Source: VAZQ01 sp963785745
GTDB lineage: Bacteria; Pseudomonadota; Alphaproteobacteria; Rhizobiales; Xanthobacteraceae
DNA: 64,000 nucleotides
Direction of reading: 5' to 3'
Assembly (NCBI GenBank): GCA_963785745.1
Contig: CAWAWR010000023.1
Span: 1-64,000 of the forward strand
Numbering within the stretch: position 1 is the first letter of the stretch; every line of letters begins with the position of its first letter. Of the stretch, positions 52,111-60,850 are shown piece after piece. A program made the translations under genes and the position numbers. The notes beneath the pieces are model-generated. The model had not been told where the DNA came from and did not search any database. It worked only from the letters and a program-made list of their open reading frames with translations.

Positions 52111-53428
52111 ATGCCCGTGAACATCCTCATGCCCGCGCTGTCGCCCACGATGGAAAAGGGCAACCTTGCGCGTTGGCTCAAGAAAGAAGGCGACAAGGTC
52201 AAGGCCGGCGACGTCATCGCCGAGATCGAGACCGACAAGGCGACGATGGAATACGAATCCATCGACGACGGCGTGCTGGCCAAGATCGTCGTGCCCGAGG
52301 GTACGCAGGACGTGCCGGTCAATCAGCTCATCGCGGTGCTCGCGGCGGAAGGCGAGGACCCGAAGGCTGCCGCGGCGGCGGCCGGAAAGAGCGCCGCGGC
52401 CAAGGACAAGGCGCCGGGGCCGGCAAAGCCGGCGGCCGCGCCTGCAACGGCTGCGCCTGCGCAGCCCGCAACAGTCGCCCAAGGCGTCGGCTTCAGCGCC
52501 GGCCGCCCACGGCGCCAACCGCGTCTTTGCGTCGCCGCTGGCGCGGCGGCTCGCCAAGGACTCCGAAATCGACGTCGGGCGCATCCAGGGCTCGGGGCCG
52601 CACGGCCGGATCATTGCGCGCGACGTCGAGGCTGCGAAATCGGGCAAGGGCCTCGCGGCCGCCGGCACGCCGCTCGCCATCCAGGCGCCGTCCGATGACA
52701 AGATCCGCGCCCTGTTCGAGCCCGGCAGCTTCGATGTCATTCCGCACGACAATATCCGCAAGGTGATCGCGCGCCGGCTGATCGAAGCCAAGCTGACGAT
52801 CCCGCATTTCTACCTGACGCTCGACTGCAATATCGGGAAGCTCCTGGCCGCCCGCGAGGAGATCAACGCCGCGGCGCCGAAGGACAAGGACGGCAAGCCC
52901 ACCTACAAGATTTCGGTCAACGACTTCGTCATCAAGGCGCTGGCGCTCGCGCTTCAACAGGTGCCAGACGCCAACGTGACCTGGACCGAAGGCGGCATGC
53001 TCAAGCACAAGCATTCCGATATCGGCGTGGCGGTCGCGATCCCGGGCGGGTTGATCACGCCGATCGTGCGCCAGGCCGAAATGAAATCGCTGTCGGTGAT
53101 TTCCAATGAGATGAAGGACTACGCCGCCCGCGCCCGCGCCAGGAAACTCAAGCCCGAGGAATATCAGGGCGGCTCCAGCGCGGTGTCCAATCTCGGCATG
53201 TACGGCATCAAGGATTTCGCCGCGGTCATCAACCCGCCGCATGCGACCATCCTCGCGGTCGGCGCCGGCGAGGAGCGCGCGATCGCGACCAAAGGAAAGA
53301 TCGAGGCGGCCTGGATGATGTCGGTGACGCTCTCGACCGACCATCGCGCGGTCGACGGCGCGCTCGGCGCGGAAATGCTCAGCGCGTTCAAGAATTTGAT
53401 CGAGAACCCGGTGATGATGGTGGTGTAG
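52111..53428 (+). pseudogene. pdhC: PDH E2, dihydrolipoamide acetyltransferase, frameshifted in the linker
   Basis: The acyltransferase core of the PDH complex. Frame one from ATG 52111 encodes a normal lipoyl domain (MPALSPTMEKGNLARWLKKE, ETDKATMEYESIDDG) and an Ala/Pro linker up to about 52480. The peripheral-subunit-binding domain (RVFASPLARRLAKDSEIDVG, QGSGPHGRIIARDVEAA) and the catalytic domain (SVNDFVIKALALALQQVPDA, LSTDHRAVDGALGAEMLSAF with the catalytic histidine) are one frame over and run to 53428. The total length, 1318 bases, is three times 439 plus one. A single extra base in the GC-rich linker (about 52440-52500) would explain it. Because E2 is central to metabolism, an assembly error is more likely than real loss. 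Confidence 0.9.
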
Positions 53429-53480
53429 AGTTGAATTTCAGACGGGCTGCTTAAGACGGCCCGCATGAGGGAGGACGGCT

Positions 53481-54476
53481 ATGACGACTGAAAAGACACG
53501 CCGCCAGGTTCTGGCGGGGACGGCGGCGCTCGGCGCATCGACGATCATCGGCAAGCCGGCCTTGGCGCAAGCCTGGTCGCCGACCAAGACCATCCGCATC
53601 ATCGTGCCGTTCCCGGCGGGCGCGACCACCGACATGCTGGCGCGGCTATTTGCGCAGCGCATGACGGAGACGCTTGGGCAGACTGTGCTGGTCGAGAACG
53701 TCGGCGGCGCCGGCGGTGCGCTCGGTGCCGATCAGGTGGCGAAAGCGGCACCCGACGGCCATACGCTCCTCTTCCACAACATCACCTTCACGACGACGAC
53801 CACAACTTATCAGCTTGCCAAGAAGTCCCGCCACGACATCGAGGCGGACTTCGTGCCGATCTCGGTCGGCGCCTACGTGCCGTTCTGGCTGCTGGCGCAT
53901 CCCGGCGTGCCGGCGAACGATCTCAAGGAGTTCGTGGCCTGGGCGAAGCAGACCAAGGACAAGCTGAACTACGGCTCGACCGGCCCCGGCAGCATCATGA
54001 ATCTGATGGGCGAGGTGCTCAAGCGCGACGGCGGCATCCAGATGCAGCATGTGCCGTTCCGCGGCGCGGCGCCGCTGGTCACTGAAATGCTCTCCGGCCG
54101 CATTCAGTTCGGCGGCGACCAGCTCTCGAGCTCGTTGCAGCATGTGCGCTCCGGCGCGCTCAAGGCGATGGCGGTCGCGACGCCGTCGGCGGCCATGCCG
54201 AACGTGCCGACCGTGCGGCAGCTCGGTTTTCCAAACCTGGAGCTGCAAGGCTGGAACGGCTTCCTCGCGCCCAAGGGCACGCCGGCGCCGGTGGTCGCGC
54301 GGTTGCACCAGGAGATCGCGGCCGCCAGCAAGCATCCGGACGTCCGCAAGCGCATGGCCGAGGTCGGCGCCGAGCCGTCCGGTTCGACGCCCGACGAGAT
54401 GCGCACCATGCTGCGCGACCAGATCGCCAAGGTCCGGCCGATCGTTGCCGAACTGAAACTGACCATGGAGGACTAG
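53481..54476 (+). CDS. Bug/TctC-family periplasmic solute-binding protein
   Basis: A 331-residue periplasmic receptor with a twin-arginine-like leader (KTRRQVLAGTAALGASTIIG, cleavage near ALAQ). The mature protein shows the family blocks TIRIIVPFPAGATTDMLARL, VENVGGAGGALGADQVAKAA and QMQHVPFRGAAPLVTEML. It interrupts the PDH cluster between pdhC and lpdA together with a cupin gene and an unknown gene, which suggests a later insertion of a small uptake/metabolism module. Ligand unknown. Confidence 0.93.
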   Translation: MTTEKTRRQVLAGTAALGASTIIGKPALAQAWSPTKTIRIIVPFPAGATTDMLARLFAQRMTETLGQTVLVENVGGAGGALGADQVAKAAPDGHTLLFHNITFTTTTTTYQLAKKSRHDIEADFVPISVGAYVPFWLLAHPGVPANDLKEFVAWAKQTKDKLNYGSTGPGSIMNLMGEVLKRDGGIQMQHVPFRGAAPLVTEMLSGRIQFGGDQLSSSLQHVRSGALKAMAVATPSAAMPNVPTVRQLGFPNLELQGWNGFLAPKGTPAPVVARLHQEIAAASKHPDVRKRMAEVGAEPSGSTPDEMRTMLRDQIAKVRPIVAELKLTMED

Positions 54477-54587
54477 CGGCTCCGCGGCTGCTTCGCCGCC
54501 GGATGCGGCAATTGACGGCGGTGCGCCGGAACGGCCATTGTCCGGGGCGCCGCCGCGAACTTGCGCGCCGATGGAGAGGAGTCCTGC

Positions 54588-54932
54588 ATGTCCCGTGTCC
54601 TGCTCGAAGGCAATCTGGACCATCTGATCACGCCAACGCACTCGGACGCGCGCGGTCCGGTCGTCCGTGGTGCGTCGATCGAAATCCAGAAAATGCATTG
54701 GCGCGCCGGGGACAGCGCGCGGCCGCATCAGCATCCGGAAGAACAGGCGATCTATGTGATCTCAGGCCGCATGCGGATGACGTGCGGCGGCGAAACCTAT
54801 GACGTCGGGCCCGGCGAGGTGAGCTATCACCCGTCGAACGTGCTGCACTCGGCCATGGCGATCGAGGACACAGTCGCGCTCAGCTTCAAGAATATCGTCG
54901 CGCCCTTCTACGAAGCGACAACAACGCTCTGA
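54588..54932 (+). CDS. Cupin domain protein
   Basis: A 114-residue single-domain cupin. Motif 1 is RPHQHPEEQAIYVISGRMRM, with the His-x-His and Glu metal ligands; motif 2 is GPGEVSYHPSNVLHSAMA, with the last histidine. Start ATG 54588 follows AGAGGA. It lies between the Bug gene and a small membrane-linked gene of unknown function. It could be a small dioxygenase, an isomerase or a ligand sensor for the module. Confidence 0.87.
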   Translation: MSRVLLEGNLDHLITPTHSDARGPVVRGASIEIQKMHWRAGDSARPHQHPEEQAIYVISGRMRMTCGGETYDVGPGEVSYHPSNVLHSAMAIEDTVALSFKNIVAPFYEATTTL

Positions 54933-54938
54933 TCTCAA

Positions 54939-55445
54939 ATGAGCGACCGCGAAACCAGGATTCGAACGATCCTCCTCAGCTACTTCCCGATGTTCATCGC
55001 GACGCTGTCACTGGTGACGTCGATCTACAATGGCTATCTCAACAATCTGTTCGTCAATCTGATCCAGCGCAACGTCGGGCGCACGGAATACATGCGGACT
55101 TGCAAGGACGTGATCGATGCCTATTTCCAGGTGAAATTCCGCGCCTCCGTCGTCAGCAGGAACCGTGAGAATGCCAGCGCCGGTAGCGCCGCGATGACCC
55201 CCGACCAGATCGAAGCCGCCAATGCGGTCGCCCGGCTGGGCGCGCTCGGGACTTATCTTGCGAATTTGCGGGACGAGTCGGTGCGGGTGCGCTACACGGA
55301 ATTGTCGGTGGCGGTGGACAAGGCCGTCAGCGAAGCAAGGCAAACGCCGCCCGCCGCACTCGAAAAGCTGTTCGAGCCGGCGGATCGGATATTTGCCGCT
55401 CTCAACGCTGATTGCGTGAAGACGGCGCTGGACAAACCGATGTGA
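54939..55445 (+). CDS. Hypothetical membrane-anchored protein
   Basis: A 168-residue protein with one N-terminal hydrophobic segment (about residues 10-33, ILLSYFPMFIATLSLVTSIY) and a helical soluble part rich in charged residues (TEYMRTCKDVIDAYFQVKFR, ANAVARLGALGTYLANLRDE). Two cysteines (about residues 54 and 162) could pair if the domain faces the periplasm. It starts six bases after the cupin stop, so it is part of the same unit. I recognise no family. Confidence 0.65.
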   Translation: MSDRETRIRTILLSYFPMFIATLSLVTSIYNGYLNNLFVNLIQRNVGRTEYMRTCKDVIDAYFQVKFRASVVSRNRENASAGSAAMTPDQIEAANAVARLGALGTYLANLRDESVRVRYTELSVAVDKAVSEARQTPPAALEKLFEPADRIFAALNADCVKTALDKPM

Positions 55446-55523
55446 TCGCCCCGGTCGCGTGGCGCAGTCGTCGTCCGACGATGACGCGCAAACCAACTGA
55501 TCCCATGCGTGGACTTGAGGAAC

Positions 55524-56945
55524 ATGGCTGATACGAGTTTCGACATCATCATCATCGGCTCCGGCCCCGGCGGTTACGTCGCCGCGATCCGCGCCGCGCA
55601 GCTCGGCTTCAAGACCGCGATCGTCGAACGCGCGCATCTTGGCGGCATCTGTCTCAACTGGGGCTGCATTCCGACCAAGGCGCTGCTGCGCTCAGCCGAG
55701 ATCTTTCACTACATGCAGCACGCCAAGGACTATGGCCTGACGGCGGAGAACGTCTCCTTCGATCCGGCGGCAGTGGTGAAGCGCTCGCGCGCGGTGTCGA
55801 AGCGCCTCAACGACGGCGTCGGCTTCCTGATGAAGAAAAACAAGGTGTCGGTCATCTGGGGCGAGGCGACGATCGATGCGCCCGGCAAGGTCTCGGTCAA
55901 GGCGGGCAAGACCGAAGCGCCGAAAGGCGCGCTCGGCCCTGGCGCCTATCAGGCCAAGCACATCATTCTGGCGACCGGGGCGCGGCCGCGCGTGCTGCCT
56001 GGGCTCGAGCCCGACCAGAAGCTGATCTGGACTTATTTCGAAGCGATGGTCCCGGAGCGCATGCCGAAGTCGCTGCTGGTGATCGGCTCCGGTGCAATCG
56101 GGATCGAGTTCGCGTCGTTCTACCGGACGCTCGGCGCCGAGGTGACGGTGGTCGAGGTGCTGCCGCAAATCCTGCCGGTCGAAGACGCGGAGATTTCCGC
56201 CTTCGCCCGCAAGGCGTTCGAGAAACAGGGCATCAAAATTCTCACCGGCGCGAAGGTGACGAAGCTCGACAAGAAGGGCGACAGCGTCACCGCCACCATC
56301 GACGACGGCAAGGGCGCCACCCAGACGCTGACCGTCGAGCGGGTGATCTCCGCGGTCGGCGTGGTCGGCAATATCGAGAATCTCGGGCTCGAGAAGGTCG
56401 GCGTGAAGACCGACCGCGGCACGGTCGTGGTCGACAATCTGAGCCGCACCAATGTGCCCGGCATCTATGCCATCGGCGACGTCGCCGGGGCGCCGCTGCT
56501 CGCCCACAAAGCCGAGCATGAGGGCGTCGTCTGCGTCGAAGCGATCAAAGGTCTGCACCCACATCCGATGAACAAGCAGCTCATTCCCGGCTGCACCTAT
56601 TGCTCGCCGCAGATCGCATCGGTCGGCCTGACCGAGCAGGCCGCGAAGGAGAAGAAGCTCGACGTTCGCGTCGGCCGTTTCCCGTTCGCCGGCAACGGCA
56701 AGGCGATCGCGCTCGGCGAAGACCAGGGCCTGGTCAAGGTGATCTTCGACAAGAAGACCGGCCAGCTCCTGGGCGCGCACATGGTGGGCGCCGAGGTGAC
56801 CGAACTGATCCAGGGCTACGTGGTGGCGATGAACCTCGAGACCACGGAAGAAGAGCTGATGCACACCGTGTTCCCGCATCCGACGCTGTCGGAAATGATG
56901 AAGGAGGCGGTGCTGGATGCTTATGGGCGGGTGCTGAACGCCTAG
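55524..56945 (+). CDS. lpdA: Dihydrolipoyl dehydrogenase (E3)
   Basis: FAD/NAD disulphide oxidoreductase that re-oxidises the dihydrolipoyl groups of PDH. The 473-residue protein has FDIIIIGSGPGGYVAAIRAA (FAD), GGICLNWGCIPTKALLRSAE with the redox-active Cys-x4-Cys, a second dinucleotide site (LLVIGSGAIGIEFASFYRTL), GIYAIGDVAGAPLLAHKAEH, and the C-terminal HTVFPHPTLSEMMKEA carrying the catalytic His-Glu. TGAGGA precedes the ATG. Its place after pdhC fits a PDH-specific E3, separated here by the Bug-cupin module. Confidence 0.97.
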   Translation: MADTSFDIIIIGSGPGGYVAAIRAAQLGFKTAIVERAHLGGICLNWGCIPTKALLRSAEIFHYMQHAKDYGLTAENVSFDPAAVVKRSRAVSKRLNDGVGFLMKKNKVSVIWGEATIDAPGKVSVKAGKTEAPKGALGPGAYQAKHIILATGARPRVLPGLEPDQKLIWTYFEAMVPERMPKSLLVIGSGAIGIEFASFYRTLGAEVTVVEVLPQILPVEDAEISAFARKAFEKQGIKILTGAKVTKLDKKGDSVTATIDDGKGATQTLTVERVISAVGVVGNIENLGLEKVGVKTDRGTVVVDNLSRTNVPGIYAIGDVAGAPLLAHKAEHEGVVCVEAIKGLHPHPMNKQLIPGCTYCSPQIASVGLTEQAAKEKKLDVRVGRFPFAGNGKAIALGEDQGLVKVIFDKKTGQLLGAHMVGAEVTELIQGYVVAMNLETTEEELMHTVFPHPTLSEMMKEAVLDAYGRVLNA

Positions 56946-57255
56946 GCATGCCGCCACACGCCGTGGCGTCGTTGGAATGCGCAAGCACCAGCTGAAGAGG
57001 GCGGCGCCGCGGGCGGTCATGTCGGTGGGTGGTGAAGCGGGTGAGGCACGTACCCGGCGGGACGACCGCCGGACTCTGTGACATCCGGAATGGTCGAAAT
57101 CGACCACCCTTAGCGAACGACGGGAACTTCGGCTGCCAGCGGCCGTCCGGCGCCTCGCTTACCCTGAAAGTGGGGGCGAAACACTTAAGTTCAAGAATTG
57201 GCGAGCAGCTTTTTATCCATAGATTGCGGAGCCCTAACTGAAGAGGGCAGAAGAA
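56946..57255. promoter_or_regulatory. Intergenic region upstream of the monooxygenase with a palindrome
   Basis: 310 bases with no gene. It contains a perfect inverted repeat TGGTCGA-AA-TCGACCA (57091-57106), a plausible operator for a dimeric repressor, and an 11-base direct repeat CTGAAGAGGGC at 56992-57002 and 57238-57248, the second just before the ribosome region of the monooxygenase gene. Confidence 0.4.
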
Positions 57256-58773
57256 ATGCAGCAATCGAAGGGGGCGTTCGCGAACGCGAGCGCGAAGGAA
57301 CCTAGTCGCGGGACCGATCATACGGTGGCGATCGTCGGAGGTGGTCCGACGGGGTTGATGTTGGCGGGCGAGTTGGCCTTGGCAGGCGTCGATGTCGCCA
57401 TCCTCGAGCGGCGTATCAGCCACGACCTCGCCGGCTCGCGCGCAGGTGGCCTACACTCACGTACCATCGAGATCCTCGATCAGCGCGGAATTGCCGATCG
57501 GTTTCTCTCGCAGGGGCAGACGGCTCAAGTCGCGGGATACTCAGGAATCTCTCTGGACATCAGCGACTTTCCTACCCGGCACAACTACGGGCTTGCGCTG
57601 TGGCAGAATCGCATCGAGCGCATACTCGGCGGCTGGGTCAATGAGCTGGCAGTTACGATCTATCGCGGCCGCGACGTAACGGGTTTCGCGCAGGACGACA
57701 CTGGCGTCGACGTTGAGTTGTCCGACGGCCAATCGCTGCGCACGGAATATCTTGTCGGGTGCGACGGCGGACGGAGTCTTATCCGTAAAGCAGCCGGCAT
57801 CGATTTCCCTGGCTGGGACCCGACAATCAGCCACCTAATTGCCGAGGTAGTGATGGCCGAGGAGCCCGAATGGGGCATTCGCTATGACGTCGTCGGGCTC
57901 CAGGGCCTAAGCAGGCTGGAGGGCGGATCGGTGCGGGCCGTCTTGACCGAACGGCAGCCTGCCCCGGAGGGCGAACCCACCCTGCGCTATCTCAGCGAAA
58001 CGCTCATCGCTGTCTACGGGACCGATTATGGGGTCCATAGCCCTACATGGATCTCGCGGTTCACCGACATGAGTCGACAAGCGGCGTCCTACCGCAAGGG
58101 ACGGGTGCTGCTAGCCGGCGATGCCGCCCATGTGCATTACCCGGCGGGTGGACAGGGCCTCAATACGGGTGTGCAAGATGCGGTGAATTTGGGATGGAAG
58201 CTCGCCCAAGTGGTCAAGCAAACATCGCCGGAGAGTCTTCTCGATACCTACCATGCTGAGCGGCACCCGGTCGCGGCTCGCGTATTGCGCAACACGATGG
58301 CACAGGTCGCTCTGCGCCGCCCGGACGATCGCGCCAAGGCCTTGCTTGACACGATGTCCGAACTCCTCAGCATGGACGAGCCCAGAAAACGTTTCGCCGC
58401 GATGATTTCTGGGCTGGACATTCGTTATGAGCTCGGTGAGGGACACCCTCTGCTTGGGCGCCGCATGCCTGACCTTGAGCTGGTCACCGCCGCCGGTCCG
58501 CTGCAGATCTTCACCCTGCTGCACGGTGCCCGGCCGGTGCTGCTCAATCTCGGTGAGCCCGGCGATTTCGACATCACACCATGGGCGGATCGGGTTCAGT
58601 TGATCGACGCCAAATATACCGGCGCGTGGGAGCTTCCGGTACTTGGCGCCGTCGCTGCTCCTACCGCCGTGTTGATCCGCCCCGACGGATATGTGGCCTG
58701 GGTTGGCTGCCCAACGCCGATCGGACTCGCTGACGCCCTAACCACTTGGTTTGGACCGCCCACTGCAGCGTAG
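57256..58773 (+). CDS. FAD-dependent aromatic monooxygenase (PheA/TfdB/rifampicin-monooxygenase group)
   Basis: A 505-residue class A flavoprotein hydroxylase. It has the FAD fingerprint HTVAIVGGGPTGLMLAGELA (residues about 22-41), the DG motif VGCDGGRSLIRKAAGIDF and the GD motif VLLAGDAAHVHYPAGGQGLN followed by TGVQDAVNLGWKLA. The C-terminal part (from about 400) is a thioredoxin-like extension (LLHGARPVLLNLGEPGDF ... TAVLIRPDGYVAW), seen in phenol hydroxylases and Rox-type enzymes. Codon use is less GC-extreme than in the flanking lpdA and lipA genes, and it separates those two core genes, which suggests acquisition. A strong hairpin follows. Substrate unknown; phenols or polyketide antibiotics are typical. 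Confidence 0.9.
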   Translation: MQQSKGAFANASAKEPSRGTDHTVAIVGGGPTGLMLAGELALAGVDVAILERRISHDLAGSRAGGLHSRTIEILDQRGIADRFLSQGQTAQVAGYSGISLDISDFPTRHNYGLALWQNRIERILGGWVNELAVTIYRGRDVTGFAQDDTGVDVELSDGQSLRTEYLVGCDGGRSLIRKAAGIDFPGWDPTISHLIAEVVMAEEPEWGIRYDVVGLQGLSRLEGGSVRAVLTERQPAPEGEPTLRYLSETLIAVYGTDYGVHSPTWISRFTDMSRQAASYRKGRVLLAGDAAHVHYPAGGQGLNTGVQDAVNLGWKLAQVVKQTSPESLLDTYHAERHPVAARVLRNTMAQVALRRPDDRAKALLDTMSELLSMDEPRKRFAAMISGLDIRYELGEGHPLLGRRMPDLELVTAAGPLQIFTLLHGARPVLLNLGEPGDFDITPWADRVQLIDAKYTGAWELPVLGAVAAPTAVLIRPDGYVAWVGCPTPIGLADALTTWFGPPTAA

Positions 58774-58792
58774 CGGCGCAGAACCGGTGGGG

Positions 58793-58823
58793 CCGGTCCG
58801 CCCCTTGCCGGGGGGCGGGCCGG
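58793..58823 (+). terminator. Terminator after the monooxygenase
   Basis: CCGGTCCGCCCC pairs with GGGGCGGGCCGG (one G-T pair) around a seven-base loop, 20 bases after the stop. No T-run follows, so it may act mainly as a stem-loop. Confidence 0.5.
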
Positions 58824-58859
58824 TCCGTAAGTAGAGGTGGCAAAAACCTGTGAGATTCC

Positions 58860-59822
58860 ATGGTCGTCGTGCTCGACACCATCAATTCGGACAAGCGCTT
58901 GCGCCACCCGGAAAAGGCGCATCGCGCCGACACGCCAGTGACGAAGAAGCCGGACTGGATCCGCGTCAAGGCGCCGGTCTCCAAGGGCTATGTCGAGACG
59001 CGAGAGATCGTCCGCGCCAACGGCCTGCACACCGTTTGCGAGGAGGCGGGCTGTCCCAACATCGGCGAATGCTGGGAGAAGAAGCACGCCACCTTCATGA
59101 TCATGGGCGACACCTGCACGCGTGCCTGCGCCTTCTGCAACGTCAAGACCGGGCTGCCGGCGCCGCTTGATGCCGGCGAGCCGGTGCGCGTCGCCGAGGC
59201 GACGGCAAAGCTTGGTCTCGCCCATATCGTCATCACGTCGGTCGATCGCGACGATGTCGAGGACGGCGGAGCCGCGCATTTCGCGGCCACCATCCGCGCC
59301 ATCCGCGCGCGCTGCCCGGCGACGACGATCGAGGTGCTGACGCCCGATTTCCTGCGCAAGGACGGCGCGGTCGACATCGTGACGGCCGCGAAGCCCGACG
59401 TGTTCAACCACAATCTGGAAACGGTGCCGTCGAAATATCTCACCGTGCGGCCGGGGGCGCGGTACTTCGCCTCGATCCGGCTGTTGCAGCAGGTGAAGGA
59501 GATCGACCCGACGATGTTCACCAAGTCGGGCATCATGGTCGGGCTCGGCGAGGAGCGAAACGAGGTGATGCAGGTCATGGACGACCTGCGCGCCGCCGGC
59601 GTCGATTTCCTCACCATCGGACAATATCTGCAGCCGACCCGGAAGCATCACGAGGTGGTGCGCTTTGTGCCCCCCGATGAGTTCGAGACCTACGAGACCA
59701 TCGCCTATGCCAAAGGCTTCCTGATGGTGTCGGCGTCGCCGCTGACGCGCTCCTCGCATCACGCGGGTGAGGACTTTGCCCGGCTCAAGGCGGCGCGCGA
59801 TGCCAGCCACCGCCGCGACTGA
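58860..59822 (+). CDS. lipA: Lipoyl synthase
   Basis: Radical SAM enzyme that inserts two sulphurs into octanoyl groups of E2-type proteins. The 320-residue protein has the family-specific first cysteine set (CEEAGCPNIGECWEKKHATF), the radical SAM motif CTRACAFCNVKTG, and TSVDRDDVEDGGAAHFAATI. The downstream VFNHNLETV and QYLQPTRKHHEV blocks are typical. It serves the PdhB and PdhC lipoyl domains encoded upstream. The usual direct link lpdA-lipA is broken by the monooxygenase gene. The AAA-type gene follows within 10 bp. Confidence 0.97.
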   Translation: MVVVLDTINSDKRLRHPEKAHRADTPVTKKPDWIRVKAPVSKGYVETREIVRANGLHTVCEEAGCPNIGECWEKKHATFMIMGDTCTRACAFCNVKTGLPAPLDAGEPVRVAEATAKLGLAHIVITSVDRDDVEDGGAAHFAATIRAIRARCPATTIEVLTPDFLRKDGAVDIVTAAKPDVFNHNLETVPSKYLTVRPGARYFASIRLLQQVKEIDPTMFTKSGIMVGLGEERNEVMQVMDDLRAAGVDFLTIGQYLQPTRKHHEVVRFVPPDEFETYETIAYAKGFLMVSASPLTRSSHHAGEDFARLKAARDASHRRD

Positions 59823-59829
59823 TGGGCGA

Positions 59830-60342
59830 ATGCGCCGCGTCATGGTCGTCGGGTGTGCCGGCGCGGGCAAGACAACTTTTTCATGTCGGCTGGGGGCGAT
59901 GTTAAAGCTGCCTGTGGTTCACCTCGATCGCCACTTCTGGCGCCCGCGCTGGCAACTTCCTGACACGCAGGAATGGCGCGAGGTGTTGGTGCAGCTCGCC
60001 GCCGGGCCGGAATGGGTCATGGATGGAAATTATTCGAACACCTATGACGTGCGGATGCCGCTCGCCGATACACTCGTCTGGCTCGACTATCCACGTTCGG
60101 TTTGCATGCGCCGGGTGGTGGTGCGCACGCTGAAAGGATACGGCCGCTCACGGCCGGATTTGCCCGAGCAGTGTCTGGAGCGATTTGACCTCACCTTCTT
60201 GCGCTACGTTTGGGATTTTCCGGTCAAGCATCGTCCGCGAATTGCGAATGCGATCGACCGGCTTGGGAGGCATCTTCGGGTCATCCAGCTTGGAAACGAT
60301 CGCGACGCCGGCAATTTTCTGTCGACGCTTGGGTCCGCCTGA
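59830..60342 (+). CDS. P-loop nucleotide kinase-like protein (FlaR/topology-modulation type)
   Basis: A 170-residue small P-loop protein. The Walker A motif is VGCAGAGKTTFSCRLGAMLK at about residues 7-26, followed by LPVVHLDRHFWRPRWQLPDT and WVMDGNYSNTYDVRMPLADT, a pattern shared by adenylate-kinase-like proteins annotated as topology modulation or FlaR. An arginine-rich lid (YPRSVCMRRVVVRTLKGYGR) is visible. Start ATG 59830 is most likely; ATG 59800 inside the lipA 3' end is also in frame. Its stop overlaps the next start (TGATG), so it is coupled to the ratA-like gene. Substrate unknown. Confidence 0.82.
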   Translation: MRRVMVVGCAGAGKTTFSCRLGAMLKLPVVHLDRHFWRPRWQLPDTQEWREVLVQLAAGPEWVMDGNYSNTYDVRMPLADTLVWLDYPRSVCMRRVVVRTLKGYGRSRPDLPEQCLERFDLTFLRYVWDFPVKHRPRIANAIDRLGRHLRVIQLGNDRDAGNFLSTLGSA

Positions 60343-60794
60343 TGCCGCAGTTCACCGACAAGCGCCGTGTCCGCCATACCGCCGCCGACATGTTCGACCT
60401 TGTCGCCGACGTCGAGCGCTATCCCGAATTCGTGCCGATGTGCCGCGCGCTCAAGGTGCGGCGTCGCACCCAGGAGCCGGAAGGCGTCGAGATCATCGTC
60501 GCGGACATGACCGTCGCCTACAAGCTGGTGCGCGAGGCGTTTTCCAGCCGGGTGACGCTCGACCGGCCGAACCTGCAGATCCTGGTCGAATACCTCGAAG
60601 GGCCGTTCAGCCATCTGGAGAACCGCTGGACCTTCCATTCGGTGGGCGAGCGGCTGTGCGACGTGGAGTTCTTTATCGACTACGAGTTCCGCAACCGGAT
60701 GCTCGGCATATTGATGGGATCGATGTTCGACATCGCTTTCCGGCGTTTTGCACACGCCTTCGAGCAGCGCGCCGACCGCATTTATCGCGGGTAA
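60342..60794 (+). CDS. RatA/COQ10-family START domain protein
   Basis: A 150-residue START-fold protein with the canonical motif MFDLVADVERYPEFVPMCRA and the late segment DVEFFIDYEFRNRMLGILMG, followed by the C-terminal helix (FAHAFEQRADRIY). COQ10 homologues bind ubiquinone; E. coli RatA was reported to block ribosome joining, so the annotated toxin name should be treated with care. In many alphaproteobacteria the gene follows lipA, as here, which links it to respiration rather than toxin-antitoxin activity. No antitoxin gene is adjacent. A second paralogue lies at 1146-1625. Confidence 0.92.
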   Translation: MPQFTDKRRVRHTAADMFDLVADVERYPEFVPMCRALKVRRRTQEPEGVEIIVADMTVAYKLVREAFSSRVTLDRPNLQILVEYLEGPFSHLENRWTFHSVGERLCDVEFFIDYEFRNRMLGILMGSMFDIAFRRFAHAFEQRADRIYRG

Positions 60795-60850
60795 TCGGTA
60801 TTTAACGCACTTCGGCTAGGGGTGAGGTCCCCCATTCCCCGGGACCCGGC

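Noticed and set aside
60342..60794. A RatAB toxin-antitoxin system
   Set aside because: No RatB-like partner gene is adjacent, and the lipA neighbourhood fits a COQ10-type role.
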